Part shown: positions 15,140 to 23,421 of the stretch, one piece after another
Numbering within the stretch: position 1 is the stretch's first letter
How the letters are laid out: each line of letters opens with the position of its first letter
Assembly (NCBI GenBank): GCA_016200005.1
Contig: JACQFP010000022.1
Span: 248,001-312,000 of the forward strand
Reading direction: 5' to 3'
DNA: 64,000 nt
Origin: Verrucomicrobiota bacterium
Lineage (GTDB): Bacteria; Verrucomicrobiota; Verrucomicrobiia; Limisphaerales; PALSA-1396
Made by a program: the position numbers and the translations under genes
Notes under the pieces: model-generated
Database searches by the model: none
What the model saw: the letters and a program-made list of their open reading frames with translations, nothing else
What the model was told of the DNA's origin: nothing

Positions 15140-17302
15140 TCATTTGGTTGTTGCCGAAGCCACCGGCGCAGGCGTGGCGGGCGCGGATTTGATGTCTTTG
15201 CCGAGCCGTTGCAGATACGCGATCAGCGCGATGACCTCACGATTCGTCTCGGTGTTTACCATGCCGGCTTTCAGGCCGAGCACGATCTGGCTGGCTTGCG
15301 CCGTCAGATCTTTCTGTGCCGCACCATTCTCATAGCCGGCGGGATAGGGCACGCCGATCTTGCGCAGTGCGCCGAGGCGCGAGGGCAATGAGGTCGTGTC
15401 GAGTCTTTGCGTCAACAGCCATGAATAGCGCGGCATGATCGAGCCGGGCGAAGTGCTGCGCGGATCGTCCATGTGATTGTAATGCCAGGCGTCGGGATAC
15501 TTGCCGCCTTCGCGATGCAGGTCCGGCCCGGTGCGCTTCGAGCCCCAGAGAAATGGGTGATCGTAGATGTATTCGCCGGACTTCGAGTATTCGCCGTAGC
15601 GTTCGGTCTCGGAGCGGAACGGGCGCACCATCTGCGAGTGACAGCCGACGCAACCTTCGCGAATGTAGATGTCGCGACCCAAAACTTCGAGCGGTGTGTA
15701 GGGTTTCACCGACGAAATCGTCGGCACGTTTTCCTTGATGAGATACATCGGGATGATTTCGATCAATCCGCCAACGAGAACCGCGACCACTGCCAGCGCG
15801 GTGAACAACAACGGTTTGGCTTCGAGGAAGCGATGGCCTTTGTAGGGGCCATGTTCCATGGCGGAAGTTTTCTCCAGCGCGGGTGCGTGCGCCTCCTGAT
15901 CTTCCACGAACTTGCCACTCCTGGCCGTGCGGTAGAGATTGAACGCCATCAACACCGCGCCGATGATGTAAAGCGAGCCACCGATGGCGCGCAACCGATA
16001 CAGCGGCACAATCTGCAAAACCGTTTCCAGAAAGTTCGGATATTGCAGGAAGCCGTCCTGGTTGAATTGCTTCCACATCAAACCTTGCGTCACACCGCTG
16101 GCATACATCGGCACGACGTAGAAAATCATTCCCATGACCGCGATCCAGAAGTGATAGTTCGCGAGTTTGTTCGACCAGAGCTTGGTGTTGTAGAGCCGCG
16201 GGAACAGCCAATAGAGCACCGAGAAGGTGAGAAACCCGTTCCAACCGAGCGCGCCGGTGTGGACGTGCGCGATGGTCCAGTCGGTATAATGCGAAAGCGA
16301 GTTGATGCTCTTGATTGCGAGCGTCGGGCCTTCGAGTGTCGCCATGCCATAAGCGGTGACGGCGACGACCATGAATTTCAGCATTGGTTCGGTGCGAAGC
16401 TTGTCCCAGGCCCCGCGCAAGGTGAGCAAACCGTTCAACATGCCGCCCCAACTCGGCGCGATGAGCATCAATGAGAACACCATTCCCAGCGATTGCGCCC
16501 AGTCCGGCAATGCGGTGTAAAGCAAGTGGTGCGGCCCGGCCCAGATATAGATGAAAATCAGCGCCCAAAAATGAATGATCGAAAGCCGGTAACTGAACAC
16601 CGGACGCTCCGCCGCTTTCGGCAGGAAATAATACATCAAGCCGAGATACGGCGTGGTGAGAAAGAACGCGACGGCGTTGTGGCCGTACCACCATTGCACG
16701 AGCGCATCCTGCACACCGGCATACATCGAGTAGCTCTTGAACAGGCTCGCAGGAATTTCCAGCGAGTTGATGATGTGCAGCACAGCGACCGTGAACGCCG
16801 TGGCAATGTAGAACCAGATCGCCACATACATGTGCTGCTCGCGGCGCTTGATGATCGTGCCCATCAGGTTCACGGTGAACGCGACCCACACGACCGCGAT
16901 GGCGATGTCAATGGGCCATTCCAATTCCGCATACTCCTTGCTGGTGGTGAGCCCGAGCGGCAAGGTGATCGCCGCGCTGACAATGATCGCCTGCCAGCCC
17001 CAGAAGTTGAACCAGCTCAAGAAATCGCTGAACATGCGCGCCTTGCAGAGTCGTTGCAGCGAATAATAAATGCCCATGAACATACCGTTGCCGACGAAGG
17101 CGAAGATCACGGCGTTCGTGTGCAGCGGGCGCAATCGGCCGAACGTGGTGAATTGCAGGTTGAGGTTCAGGTCCGGCCAAAACAACTGGCACGCGATCAA
17201 GAGGCCTGCGCTGAAACCCACGAGTCCCCAGATGACCGTGGCGATGGCGAACGCGCGCACGATTCTGTTGTCGTATTTGAATGTTTCTACGTTTGAGTTC
17301 AT
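15140..17302 (-). CDS. ccoNO: Fused cbb3-type cytochrome c oxidase subunits I and II (CcoNO)
   Basis: 720 residues from the ATG at 17302 (MNSNVETFKYDNR). Residues 1 to about 480 are CcoN: HTNAVIFAF with a haem b ligand, WWYGHNAVAFFLTTPYLG with the copper-B histidine, AGPHHLLYTALPDW, and DWTIAHVHTGALGWNGF for the remaining haem ligands. Residues from about 505 are CcoO: a membrane anchor (LLFTALAVVAVLVGGLIEII), GRDIYIREGCVGCHSQMVRP with CVGCH at 551-555, YDHPFLWGSKRTGPDLHREG, and the Met ligand in GSIMPRY. The two are continuous in one frame with a polar linker of about 45 residues (EDQEAHAPALEKTSAMEH). CcoN and CcoO are usually separate genes; natural fusions are known in some phyla. It reduces O2 to water with proton pumping at low oxygen. 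Confidence 0.96.
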   Translation of the reverse strand: MNSNVETFKYDNRIVRAFAIATVIWGLVGFSAGLLIACQLFWPDLNLNLQFTTFGRLRPLHTNAVIFAFVGNGMFMGIYYSLQRLCKARMFSDFLSWFNFWGWQAIIVSAAITLPLGLTTSKEYAELEWPIDIAIAVVWVAFTVNLMGTIIKRREQHMYVAIWFYIATAFTVAVLHIINSLEIPASLFKSYSMYAGVQDALVQWWYGHNAVAFFLTTPYLGLMYYFLPKAAERPVFSYRLSIIHFWALIFIYIWAGPHHLLYTALPDWAQSLGMVFSLMLIAPSWGGMLNGLLTLRGAWDKLRTEPMLKFMVVAVTAYGMATLEGPTLAIKSINSLSHYTDWTIAHVHTGALGWNGFLTFSVLYWLFPRLYNTKLWSNKLANYHFWIAVMGMIFYVVPMYASGVTQGLMWKQFNQDGFLQYPNFLETVLQIVPLYRLRAIGGSLYIIGAVLMAFNLYRTARSGKFVEDQEAHAPALEKTSAMEHGPYKGHRFLEAKPLLFTALAVVAVLVGGLIEIIPMYLIKENVPTISSVKPYTPLEVLGRDIYIREGCVGCHSQMVRPFRSETERYGEYSKSGEYIYDHPFLWGSKRTGPDLHREGGKYPDAWHYNHMDDPRSTSPGSIMPRYSWLLTQRLDTTSLPSRLGALRKIGVPYPAGYENGAAQKDLTAQASQIVLGLKAGMVNTETNREVIALIAYLQRLGKDIKSAPATPAPVASATTK

Positions 17303-17315
17303 AGGTTGTTGGAAA

Positions 17316-17705
17316 TCATTTCTTCGGCTGGCTGTGTTCGGAGGCGAGAGAACGTCGCTGGTTTTTGTCCGGTTCCCCCTCACCCCGGCCCTCTCCCGCT
17401 GGGAGAGGGAGAATTGCTGTCAGGTTTTGGAGATGGCGTGAGTCGGAGATGGCCGGACGCGCGTTCGCCAAATCAGAAGCTCGCGCTTGCTGTTCCCTCT
17501 CCCGGCGGGAGAAGGTCAGGGTGAGGGGGAGTCGTGAATCGTGAGCGTGCTCAGGATTTACTCCGCCGGTTTCCTCCATCAGCACCCGCATCGAAGGCGT
17601 GAGCGTGTCCTCGTATTGACCGGAACGCACGGACCAGATGAAGCCAAAGAGAAATAGCGTCGCCATAACCAGGCTCGCGAGGATGAGAATCAGGATCACG
17701 CTCAT
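17316..17705 (-). CDS. ccoS: CcoS family protein with repeat-derived C-terminal extension
   Basis: 129 residues starting at the ATG at 17705, which overlaps the ccoI stop codon (ATGA). The first 45-50 residues are a complete CcoS: a membrane helix (ILILASLVMATLFLFGFIWS) and the motif VRSGQYEDTLTPSMRVL. CcoS is usually 45-70 residues. The remaining 75-80 residues coincide with a composite palindromic repeat (17374-17531) and read as LPLTLTFSRREREQQ and LPLPAGEGRGEGEP. CcoS is needed for haem/copper insertion into cbb3 oxidase. It ends 13 bases before ccoNO begins. Confidence 0.85.
   Translation of the reverse strand: MSVILILILASLVMATLFLFGFIWSVRSGQYEDTLTPSMRVLMEETGGVNPEHAHDSRLPLTLTFSRREREQQARASDLANARPAISDSRHLQNLTAILPLPAGEGRGEGEPDKNQRRSLASEHSQPKK
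17374..17531. repeat. Composite palindromic CCCTCACCC element inside ccoS
   Basis: Outer ends are inverted: CCCCCTCACCCCGGCCCTCT at the left and AAGGTCAGGGTGAGGGGGA at the right. Each is linked to an inner hairpin (CCCTCTCCCGCTGGGAGAGGG-like and CCCTCTCCCGGCGGGAGAA-like) with about 78 bases between. It is the same family as the element in valS. Confidence 0.82.
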
Positions 17706-20371
17706 GACACCGCCTCCGGAATCGAGCGACCGCCGAGCGCGCGGAACTCGCCGACGTTTGCAGAATGATTCTCCCTCTCCCTTTCGGAAAGGGAGAGGGA
17801 CGGGGTGAGGGTTTGCTCTGAGTTGTCCGAAACAACACGATCCGCGAGAAGCCCGCTCCGTCGCGCCGCCCAAGTCGTCACGCCGCACGCAAACAAAACC
17901 ACACTCGCCGAACTCAGCGGCATCAACACCGCGCAAGTGAGTGGCGAAAGCAATCCCGCCGCCGCGATGCTCACGCCAACGATGTTGTAGAGCGACGAAA
18001 TGCCGAAGCTGATCCGCACAATCCATGCGCTGCGCCGGGCCAGAGTGAGAATTTCGAAAAGCTGCGGTACGTGTCCGGCATCGAGAATCACATCGCTCGC
18101 GGGCGAGAACGCGCCGATCTTCTCCACCACCGCCACGCCCACGTCGGCCTGCTTGAGCGCGCCCGCGTCGTTCAACCCGTCACCCACCATCATCACCGTC
18201 TTGCCGCATTCCTGCAGGCGACGAATAAAGCCGAGTTTGTCGAGCGGGCTTTGATTGAAATTCAACTTCGCGTCGTTGCCGAACAGCTCAAGGAAACACG
18301 CGCGCTCGCGTTCGTTGTCACCGGAAAGCAACGCCAGTTCGTAACGACCTGCCAGCCGGCGGATGAGTTGATCTGCCTCCGGCCGCAGCGAACTCGATAG
18401 CACGAACGCGCCGCGATGCCGGCCATCAATCGCCACGTGGACGACGCTGCCGCTTCCCTCGTAGCAGCCGACGTGAGGAGGCTCTGACTTAATGTCTTGG
18501 TAGGTGGAAGTTAGAGCCTCCTTACGTTGGCTGCTACCAAGCGCGCCGCGCGACTCCAGCCACACCCGCGAGCCAAGCCAGATTTCGCGTCCGTTGACCT
18601 GGCCTTCGATACCACAGCCGGGAGTTTCGAGAAACGAGCGCACTGGTTCAGGAAATAGCCTGCTCCCGAATGATTCGCTGATACGCACCGAGTGCGGATG
18701 TGTCGAGTGCCGGGTAAGTGAAAAAATGCAGGTCCGCTCCGCCTCGTTTAGCTCCGCGCCTTCAAACTTCACGGCCTTCGCGCCCGTCGAAGTGAGCGTG
18801 CCAGTCTTGTCGAAGACAATGGCGTCCACCAGCGCGAGACGTTCCAGCACAAGCGCGTTCTTGAGAAACACGCTGATCTGCGCGAGCCAGCGTTGCGCTG
18901 TGCCGAGCGTGAACGGCGCGGCCAACGCCAACGCACATGGACACGCAACGATCAGCACGGACGTGAATGCCTTGACACCGCGCGGCAAGTTGCCCGAGGC
19001 AATCCAAAAAGCCGCCACCGCTACCGCGATTGAAATCACGATCAGCGTGAAGCGGCGGCTGTAACGGTTTGTAAGCGTATTGAAGTCTTGATTGCGGTTT
19101 TTGCGGAACGTTTCGTGATTCCAGAGTGAAGTGAGATAGCTTTGCGAAACCGCCTTGAGCGTTTCGATTTCGATGGCCGAGCCGATCTGCTGGCCGCCCG
19201 CGTAAAGATGATCGCCCTCACTTCTAGCCACGGGTTCAGATTCGCCGGTGACGAAGCTGTAATCGATGAACGCCGGCCCGCTGATGAGTTTCGCATCGGC
19301 TGGAACCAATTCACCATTCCGGATGATGATGCGGTCACCGATCTGGAGTTGGGAGAGCGGGACACGTTCTTCAGTTTTGTTCTGACTCCTGCGCGTCACC
19401 GAGAGTGGGAAGAAAGATTTGTAATCGCGATCAAAGGCCATTCGCTCATAGGTCTTCGCTTGGAACATACGACCGCAGAGCAGAAAGAATATCAATCCCG
19501 TCAGCGAATCGCAGTAGCCTTCGCCAGTGCGTGTGATGATCTCGTAGGCGCTCTCGCCGTAAATCGCGGCGAGGCCAAGGGCGATGGGCACATCGAGCGT
19601 GAGAACGCGCTGACGCAGCGAGAGCAGTGCGGACTTCCAATAATCCGACGCGCTGAAAATCACAACCGGCAGCGCGAGCGCGAGACTGGCCCAGCCGAAG
19701 AGAGTTTTGAAATTGCCGCCGTTGAAGCTATTCAACCCAAAGTATTGTGGGATGCTGAACAGCATGATATTGCCGAACGCAAATCCCGCTATGCCGACTT
19801 GCAACCAGGCTCGCTTGCGGGCGGGGCCGCCTTTCGGCTTATCCAATTCGTCGAAGGTGAGCGTCGGCTCATAGCCGATGGACGCGAGCAGCGCCACCAG
19901 TTCGCTGAGTTTGAGTTTCCTCGTCGCGAACGTGATGGCGACTTCGCGTCGGGCGAAGTTGACTTGTGAACGGCCAACGGCGGGATGCAGCCGGAATAGA
20001 TTTTCCAGCAACCACACGCAGGCGATGCAGTGAATGGCCGGCACGTGGAACGTGACCTTGCTTTGCTTGCCGTCCGTGAAATCCAGCAAGCGTTGCAGCA
20101 AAGCCAGCTCGTCGAGGTAAGCCCATTGCTCGCTGGGCGTGGTTTTCTGGATGCGCGCGCCGGGATTCCGCCTTAGATCGTAGTAGTGGCCGAGGCCAGT
20201 CTCGGTCAGCAGATCGTGAACCACCAGACAGCCGTTGCAGCAGAACAGTTTTTCATTCCTTGCGAACGAGTCGTCCCGACAACGCTGTCCGCAATGGAAG
20301 CACGCTGCCTTCTCCGACGATTCTCCGTCGCAGACGGTCGTGTTGATTCTATTCGCTGTTACCTTTGTCAC
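17702..20371 (-). CDS. ccoI: CcoI/FixI family copper-translocating P-type ATPase
   Basis: 889 residues from a GTG at 20371. An N-terminal Cys-rich module (CFHCGQRC and FCCNGC, 24-48) and a heavy-metal-associated domain with CIAC at 115-118 precede eight membrane segments, the CPC metal-transport motif at 477-479, the phosphorylation site DKTGT at 521-525 and GDGLND at about 730. This is the complete CcoI set; the pump exports copper for cbb3 oxidase maturation. Two repeat insertions are translated: residues about 611-638 (palindrome at 18461-18537, between DKTGT and GDGLND in the nucleotide-binding domain) and the C-terminal end (LTPSLSLSERERENH, 17771-17812). The stop overlaps the ccoS start. 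It is the first gene of the cco cluster; 294 bases separate it from cimA and hold nothing I recognise. Confidence 0.95.
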   Translation of the reverse strand: MTKVTANRINTTVCDGESSEKAACFHCGQRCRDDSFARNEKLFCCNGCLVVHDLLTETGLGHYYDLRRNPGARIQKTTPSEQWAYLDELALLQRLLDFTDGKQSKVTFHVPAIHCIACVWLLENLFRLHPAVGRSQVNFARREVAITFATRKLKLSELVALLASIGYEPTLTFDELDKPKGGPARKRAWLQVGIAGFAFGNIMLFSIPQYFGLNSFNGGNFKTLFGWASLALALPVVIFSASDYWKSALLSLRQRVLTLDVPIALGLAAIYGESAYEIITRTGEGYCDSLTGLIFFLLCGRMFQAKTYERMAFDRDYKSFFPLSVTRRSQNKTEERVPLSQLQIGDRIIIRNGELVPADAKLISGPAFIDYSFVTGESEPVARSEGDHLYAGGQQIGSAIEIETLKAVSQSYLTSLWNHETFRKNRNQDFNTLTNRYSRRFTLIVISIAVAVAAFWIASGNLPRGVKAFTSVLIVACPCALALAAPFTLGTAQRWLAQISVFLKNALVLERLALVDAIVFDKTGTLTSTGAKAVKFEGAELNEAERTCIFSLTRHSTHPHSVRISESFGSRLFPEPVRSFLETPGCGIEGQVNGREIWLGSRVWLESRGALGSSQRKEALTSTYQDIKSEPPHVGCYEGSGSVVHVAIDGRHRGAFVLSSSLRPEADQLIRRLAGRYELALLSGDNERERACFLELFGNDAKLNFNQSPLDKLGFIRRLQECGKTVMMVGDGLNDAGALKQADVGVAVVEKIGAFSPASDVILDAGHVPQLFEILTLARRSAWIVRISFGISSLYNIVGVSIAAAGLLSPLTCAVLMPLSSASVVLFACGVTTWAARRSGLLADRVVSDNSEQTLTPSLSLSERERENHSANVGEFRALGGRSIPEAVS
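17771..17812. repeat. CCCTCACCC-family half element at the 3' end of ccoI
   Basis: A perfect inner palindrome CCCTCTCCCTTTC / GAAAGGGAGAGGG followed by ACGGGGTGAGGGT. One terminal repeat is present and the other is missing, so it is a half copy of the valS-type element. Confidence 0.8.
18461..18537. repeat. Long inverted repeat inside ccoI
   Basis: Two 30-base arms, 18461-18490 (starting GTAGCAGCCGACGT) and 18508-18537 (ending ACGTTGGCTGCTAC), are near-perfect reverse complements around a 17-base loop. The left arm differs at only about two positions from the sequence at 57016-57045. Confidence 0.88.
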
Positions 20372-20665
20372 ATCACAAAACCATCGTTATTATTTCCAGA
20401 AGCGTGCTGAAATGAACGCGCCCTGACGCTCGGTTCATAACCAAGCCAGGTATCGTCAGGAGAAATCCTTCATCCGCTTGGGGAATAAAATGTGGCATTC
20501 GAGGCGAATGAACCAAACCTTCCTTGCCAAAAACTTGCCATATTTTGCGAACCAACTGGCGTCACGTCTGATGACGACCAATAGGGTGTGAATAGAGAAG
20601 AGGATGGCAACCGTGCGTTTCAACGGCGGCTAACGCTATGGAACGGATTGGATAAGGTTCCGACT

Positions 20666-22231
20666 TTACCAACGTTGCACCAACCGATATTCCATGCTGT
20701 CCACCAACGCTTGCAAGCTGGCTTCGATGATGTTCTCGCTCACACCGACCGTGCCCCACTCGCGTTTTCCGTCCGTGGATTGAATCAGCACTCGAGTTCG
20801 GGCCGCAGTCCCCGCGACGCCATCCAGGATGCGCACCTTGTAGTCGGTGAGCGAAACATTCTTGACCTTCGGAAAGGATTTGCTGAGCGCGAGGCGCAGC
20901 GCGGAGTCGAGCGCATTCACCGGCCCGTCGCCTTCCGCCACCTCGTGATGGACCTGCTTGCCGACCCGCACTCGTACCGTCGCTTCACAAACGGATTCCT
21001 TTACGTCGCGGCGCATCGAGACGTGATAGGTCTCCACTGTGAACAGCAGTTCCGGGTTGTGATCGAGCACGCCGCGAATCAGCAAGGCCAGTGACGCCTC
21101 GGCAGCTTCGTACTCGTAACCCTGCGACTCCAACTCCTTTACGCGCGTGGTGATCGTCTTCAACTCCGGCATGTCGGCCGTAAGCTTGAAGCCGAGTTCT
21201 GCCGCTTTCATCAGAATGTTGGTGCGTCCGGACATGTCACTGATCAGCACGCGGCGGAAATTGCCCACGCTCGCGGGGTCAATGTGCTCATAGCTCCTCG
21301 CGGCGCGGCCAATGGCGTGGACGTGCATCCCGCCTTTGTGTGCGAAGGCGGTTTGCCCGACCCACGGCCGGCGCGGGTCGTGCCGCACGTTGGCGATTTC
21401 GTCCACGAACTCGGAGAGTTCCTTCAACTTGGGCAAAGACTTCGCGGGCACGCCGGTTTTCTTTAGCTTGAAATGCACGAGCGGGATCACGCTGGTGAGA
21501 CTGCAATTACCCGTGCGTTCGCCATAACCGTTGATCGTGCCTTGAACGTGCGTCGCGCCGGCCTCCAAACCGGCGAGCGCGTTGGCCACGCCGACGCCGA
21601 TGTCGTCGTGAGTGTGGATGCCGAGGCGCGCCGTCAGCTTGTTCCTGGCCACGGCAGTGATGTGTGCGATCTCGGACGGCAGACAACCGCCATTCGTGTC
21701 GCAAAGGACGACACATTGCGCCCCGGCTTTTTCCGCAGCCTGCCAGGTGGCGAGGGCGTACTCCGGTTCATCCTTGTAGCCATCGAAACTGTGTTCCGCG
21801 TCGTAGATGACCACTTTGCCATGGTCCTTGAGATAGCGAATCGTATCGGCGATCATGGCTAGATTCTCGTCCGGTTTGGCGCGCAGGACTTCAGTGACGT
21901 GCAGCAGCCAGGTTTTGCCGACGATGGTGACGACCGGCGTGTTCGCCTCGAGCACCTGCCGCATCAAATCATCCTTCTCCACGGCCACGCCTTTGCGCCG
22001 GGTCATGCTGAAGGCAGCGATTCGGGCGGACTTCCATTTGCGTCGGGCGGCCTGCTTGAAGAATTCCAGGTCTTTGGGGTTTGATCCGGGCCAGCCGCCT
22101 TCAATGTAATGAACCCCAAAATCGTCCAGTTTGTCCGCAATGCTGAGCTTGTCCATCACCGAGAAATTGATGCCTTCGCCCTGACTGCCGTCGCGCAGGG
22201 TTGTATCGTATATTTCAACTTCGGGTTTCAT
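20666..22231 (-). CDS. cimA: (R)-citramalate synthase
   Basis: 521 residues. It condenses pyruvate and acetyl-CoA to (R)-citramalate, an entry to 2-oxobutyrate and isoleucine that bypasses threonine. The N-terminus has the HMGL-like catalytic motif YDTTLRDGSQGEGI, then GVHYIEGGWPGSNPKD, VLCDTNGG and GIHTHDDIGVGVANALAG (metal-binding His pair), GYGERTGN, and a C-terminal LeuA-type dimer domain (from about 400) ending in VSENIIEASLQALVDS. The GGWPGSNPKD wording and length fit CimA rather than LeuA, but 2-isopropylmalate synthase cannot be wholly excluded without alignment. The ATG at 22231 begins MKPEVEIYDTT. It stands alone, divergent from the following regulator. Confidence 0.9.
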   Translation of the reverse strand: MKPEVEIYDTTLRDGSQGEGINFSVMDKLSIADKLDDFGVHYIEGGWPGSNPKDLEFFKQAARRKWKSARIAAFSMTRRKGVAVEKDDLMRQVLEANTPVVTIVGKTWLLHVTEVLRAKPDENLAMIADTIRYLKDHGKVVIYDAEHSFDGYKDEPEYALATWQAAEKAGAQCVVLCDTNGGCLPSEIAHITAVARNKLTARLGIHTHDDIGVGVANALAGLEAGATHVQGTINGYGERTGNCSLTSVIPLVHFKLKKTGVPAKSLPKLKELSEFVDEIANVRHDPRRPWVGQTAFAHKGGMHVHAIGRAARSYEHIDPASVGNFRRVLISDMSGRTNILMKAAELGFKLTADMPELKTITTRVKELESQGYEYEAAEASLALLIRGVLDHNPELLFTVETYHVSMRRDVKESVCEATVRVRVGKQVHHEVAEGDGPVNALDSALRLALSKSFPKVKNVSLTDYKVRILDGVAGTAARTRVLIQSTDGKREWGTVGVSENIIEASLQALVDSMEYRLVQRW

Positions 22232-22309
22232 GGTTGCCGCCGTAGCGGGAAGGGATTTCTACGATAGTCGGCCGGAGTTGGAAAGCTCAAACCGGGGAAA
22301 ACATTCCGC

Positions 22310-22337
22310 TTGACGGCATCTGTTATTATTGTACGTT
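22310..22337 (+). promoter_or_regulatory. Probable sigma-70-type promoter of the GbsR-like operon
   Basis: TTGACG at 22310-22315 and TACGTT at 22332-22337 with 16 bases between. The start codon at 22365 lies at a fitting distance. The -10 falls inside the dyad operator. Confidence 0.5.
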
Positions 22338-22359
22338 CTGAACAGACAGAAATAACAGA
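22319..22359. promoter_or_regulatory. 41-bp dyad operator upstream of the GbsR/MarR-type gene
   Basis: Outer arms TCTGTTATT (22319-22327) and AATAACAGA (22351-22359) are perfect reverse complements. The inner GTTCTGAAC (22335-22343) is itself a palindrome with the same centre at 22339. The site overlaps the -10 and ends 5 bases before the start codon, as expected for autoregulation by the encoded regulator. Confidence 0.65.
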
Positions 22360-22364
22360 ACACT

Positions 22365-22901
22365 ATGAAGAAGCTCACACCGGTTCAACAAAAATTCATC
22401 CTTCACTGGGGCAAGATGGGGACGCAGTGGGGCATCAACCGCACGGTCGCCCAGATTCATGCGCTGCTTTACCTTTCGCCCAAACCGCTGAACGCCGAAG
22501 AGATTGCGGATACCCTGTCCGTGGCCCGTTCAAACGTCAGTTCGAGCCTGTGGGAGCTGCAAGGGTGGAGGATCGTCAAGACGGTTCATGTCCTGGGCGA
22601 CCGGCGCGATCACTTTGAATCGGTAAAGGACGTTTGGGAGATGTTTCGCACTGTGCTGGACGAACGGAAACGGCGCGAGATCGATCCCACGCTGGCGATG
22701 CTGCAGGAATGTGTCACGGAAGCCGACAACACCAAACCAGCCGACGCTCACACGAAAGAGCGCCTGGCCGCATTGCTCGATTTCTTTGAAACCACGACGA
22801 CGTGGTACTCGCAGATAGCCAAACTGCCGGTTAGCGCCACGATCAAGTTCATGCGGATGGGCGACAAGCTGCTCAAATTGCTGGGTGTTGGCTCGGACTG
22901 A
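22365..22901 (+). CDS. GbsR/MarR family transcriptional regulator
   Basis: 178 residues. A winged helix-turn-helix is visible in GINRTVAQIHALLYLSPKPL through LNAEEIADTLSVARSNVSSS and LWELQGWRIVKTVHVLGDRR, the layout of the GbsR-type branch of the MarR family. A helical C-terminal half ends FMRMGDKLLKLLG. Family members bind DNA as dimers and often control their own operon. The dyad at 22319-22359 immediately upstream is the obvious target. It is the first gene of a five-gene co-directional group. The ligand is unknown. Confidence 0.87.
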   Translation: MKKLTPVQQKFILHWGKMGTQWGINRTVAQIHALLYLSPKPLNAEEIADTLSVARSNVSSSLWELQGWRIVKTVHVLGDRRDHFESVKDVWEMFRTVLDERKRREIDPTLAMLQECVTEADNTKPADAHTKERLAALLDFFETTTTWYSQIAKLPVSATIKFMRMGDKLLKLLGVGSD

Positions 22902-22932
22902 CGGCGGCTCATTGTTTTGGAAATTGATTTCT

Positions 22933-23421
22933 GTGAATGCTGAAATTACCGAAATAAGAGACGACCAAACCATCCGCGGTTGGATCTTCTATGATGCCGC
23001 TTTTGCGCTTTGTGTGCGTGGACGAGAGCGCGTTGGTCGGCTTTTTGAATCTCGCGGGTTTGAATGGGTGCCACTGCAAACGCCTGGGGTTGCGGTGCGG
23101 TTGGGGGTGCCGGCGTCCGCCTTCGAGACCCGCATGCACCTGCTCACGGTGGACGGTCGCGTGCTTCATAACGCGGACGCACTTGGTGTGCTTTGCCGGA
23201 GTGTGTGGTGGCTGTGGCCGTTGGGGTTTCTCCTGTTCGTGCCCGGGTTCCGGGAACTCGGGCGACTGGCCTATGATTGGTTTGCTCGCAACCGCTACTG
23301 CGTCGGCGGAGCATCTCTCGTGGACCGGAACCTGCGGGGTCGCGTCGAGTTCCTGGACTGGGCAGTCGCGCTTTTGCCGGTGATCTACGGATGGGCTGCT
23401 ATCGCGGGAGGTGCGCTTTGA
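22933..23421 (+). CDS. DCC family (DUF393) protein with altered active-site motif
   Basis: About 162 residues from a GTG at 22933; a GTG at 22885 would overlap the regulator. The start GWIFYDAAFALCVRG matches the DCC/thiol-disulphide oxidoreductase-like family, whose hallmark is FYDGDCxxC. Here the first Cys is replaced (DAAFALC), leaving only the second. The middle part (FEWVPLQTPGVAVRLG and MHLLTVDGRVLHNADAL) and the hydrophobic LWPLGFLLFVPGFRELGRLA segment follow the family. Whether the protein still has redox activity is doubtful. Its stop overlaps the start of the next gene (TTGA), so translation is coupled. Confidence 0.75.
   Translation: MNAEITEIRDDQTIRGWIFYDAAFALCVRGRERVGRLFESRGFEWVPLQTPGVAVRLGVPASAFETRMHLLTVDGRVLHNADALGVLCRSVWWLWPLGFLLFVPGFRELGRLAYDWFARNRYCVGGASLVDRNLRGRVEFLDWAVALLPVIYGWAAIAGGAL

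Noticed and set aside
15330-16889. 519-codon open frame antiparallel-phase within ccoNO
   Set aside because: It is in the same strand but another phase of the CcoNO gene, with Arg/His/Ala-rich composition and no family motif; ccoNO has full catalytic motifs.
17706-18026. N-terminal extension of ccoS
   Set aside because: The long frame starts inside ccoI; the CcoS family begins at the ATG at 17705 overlapping the ccoI stop.
20373-20555. Possible 60-residue protein between ccoI and cimA
   Set aside because: No ribosome site, no family wording, and no signal or membrane pattern; treated as non-coding.
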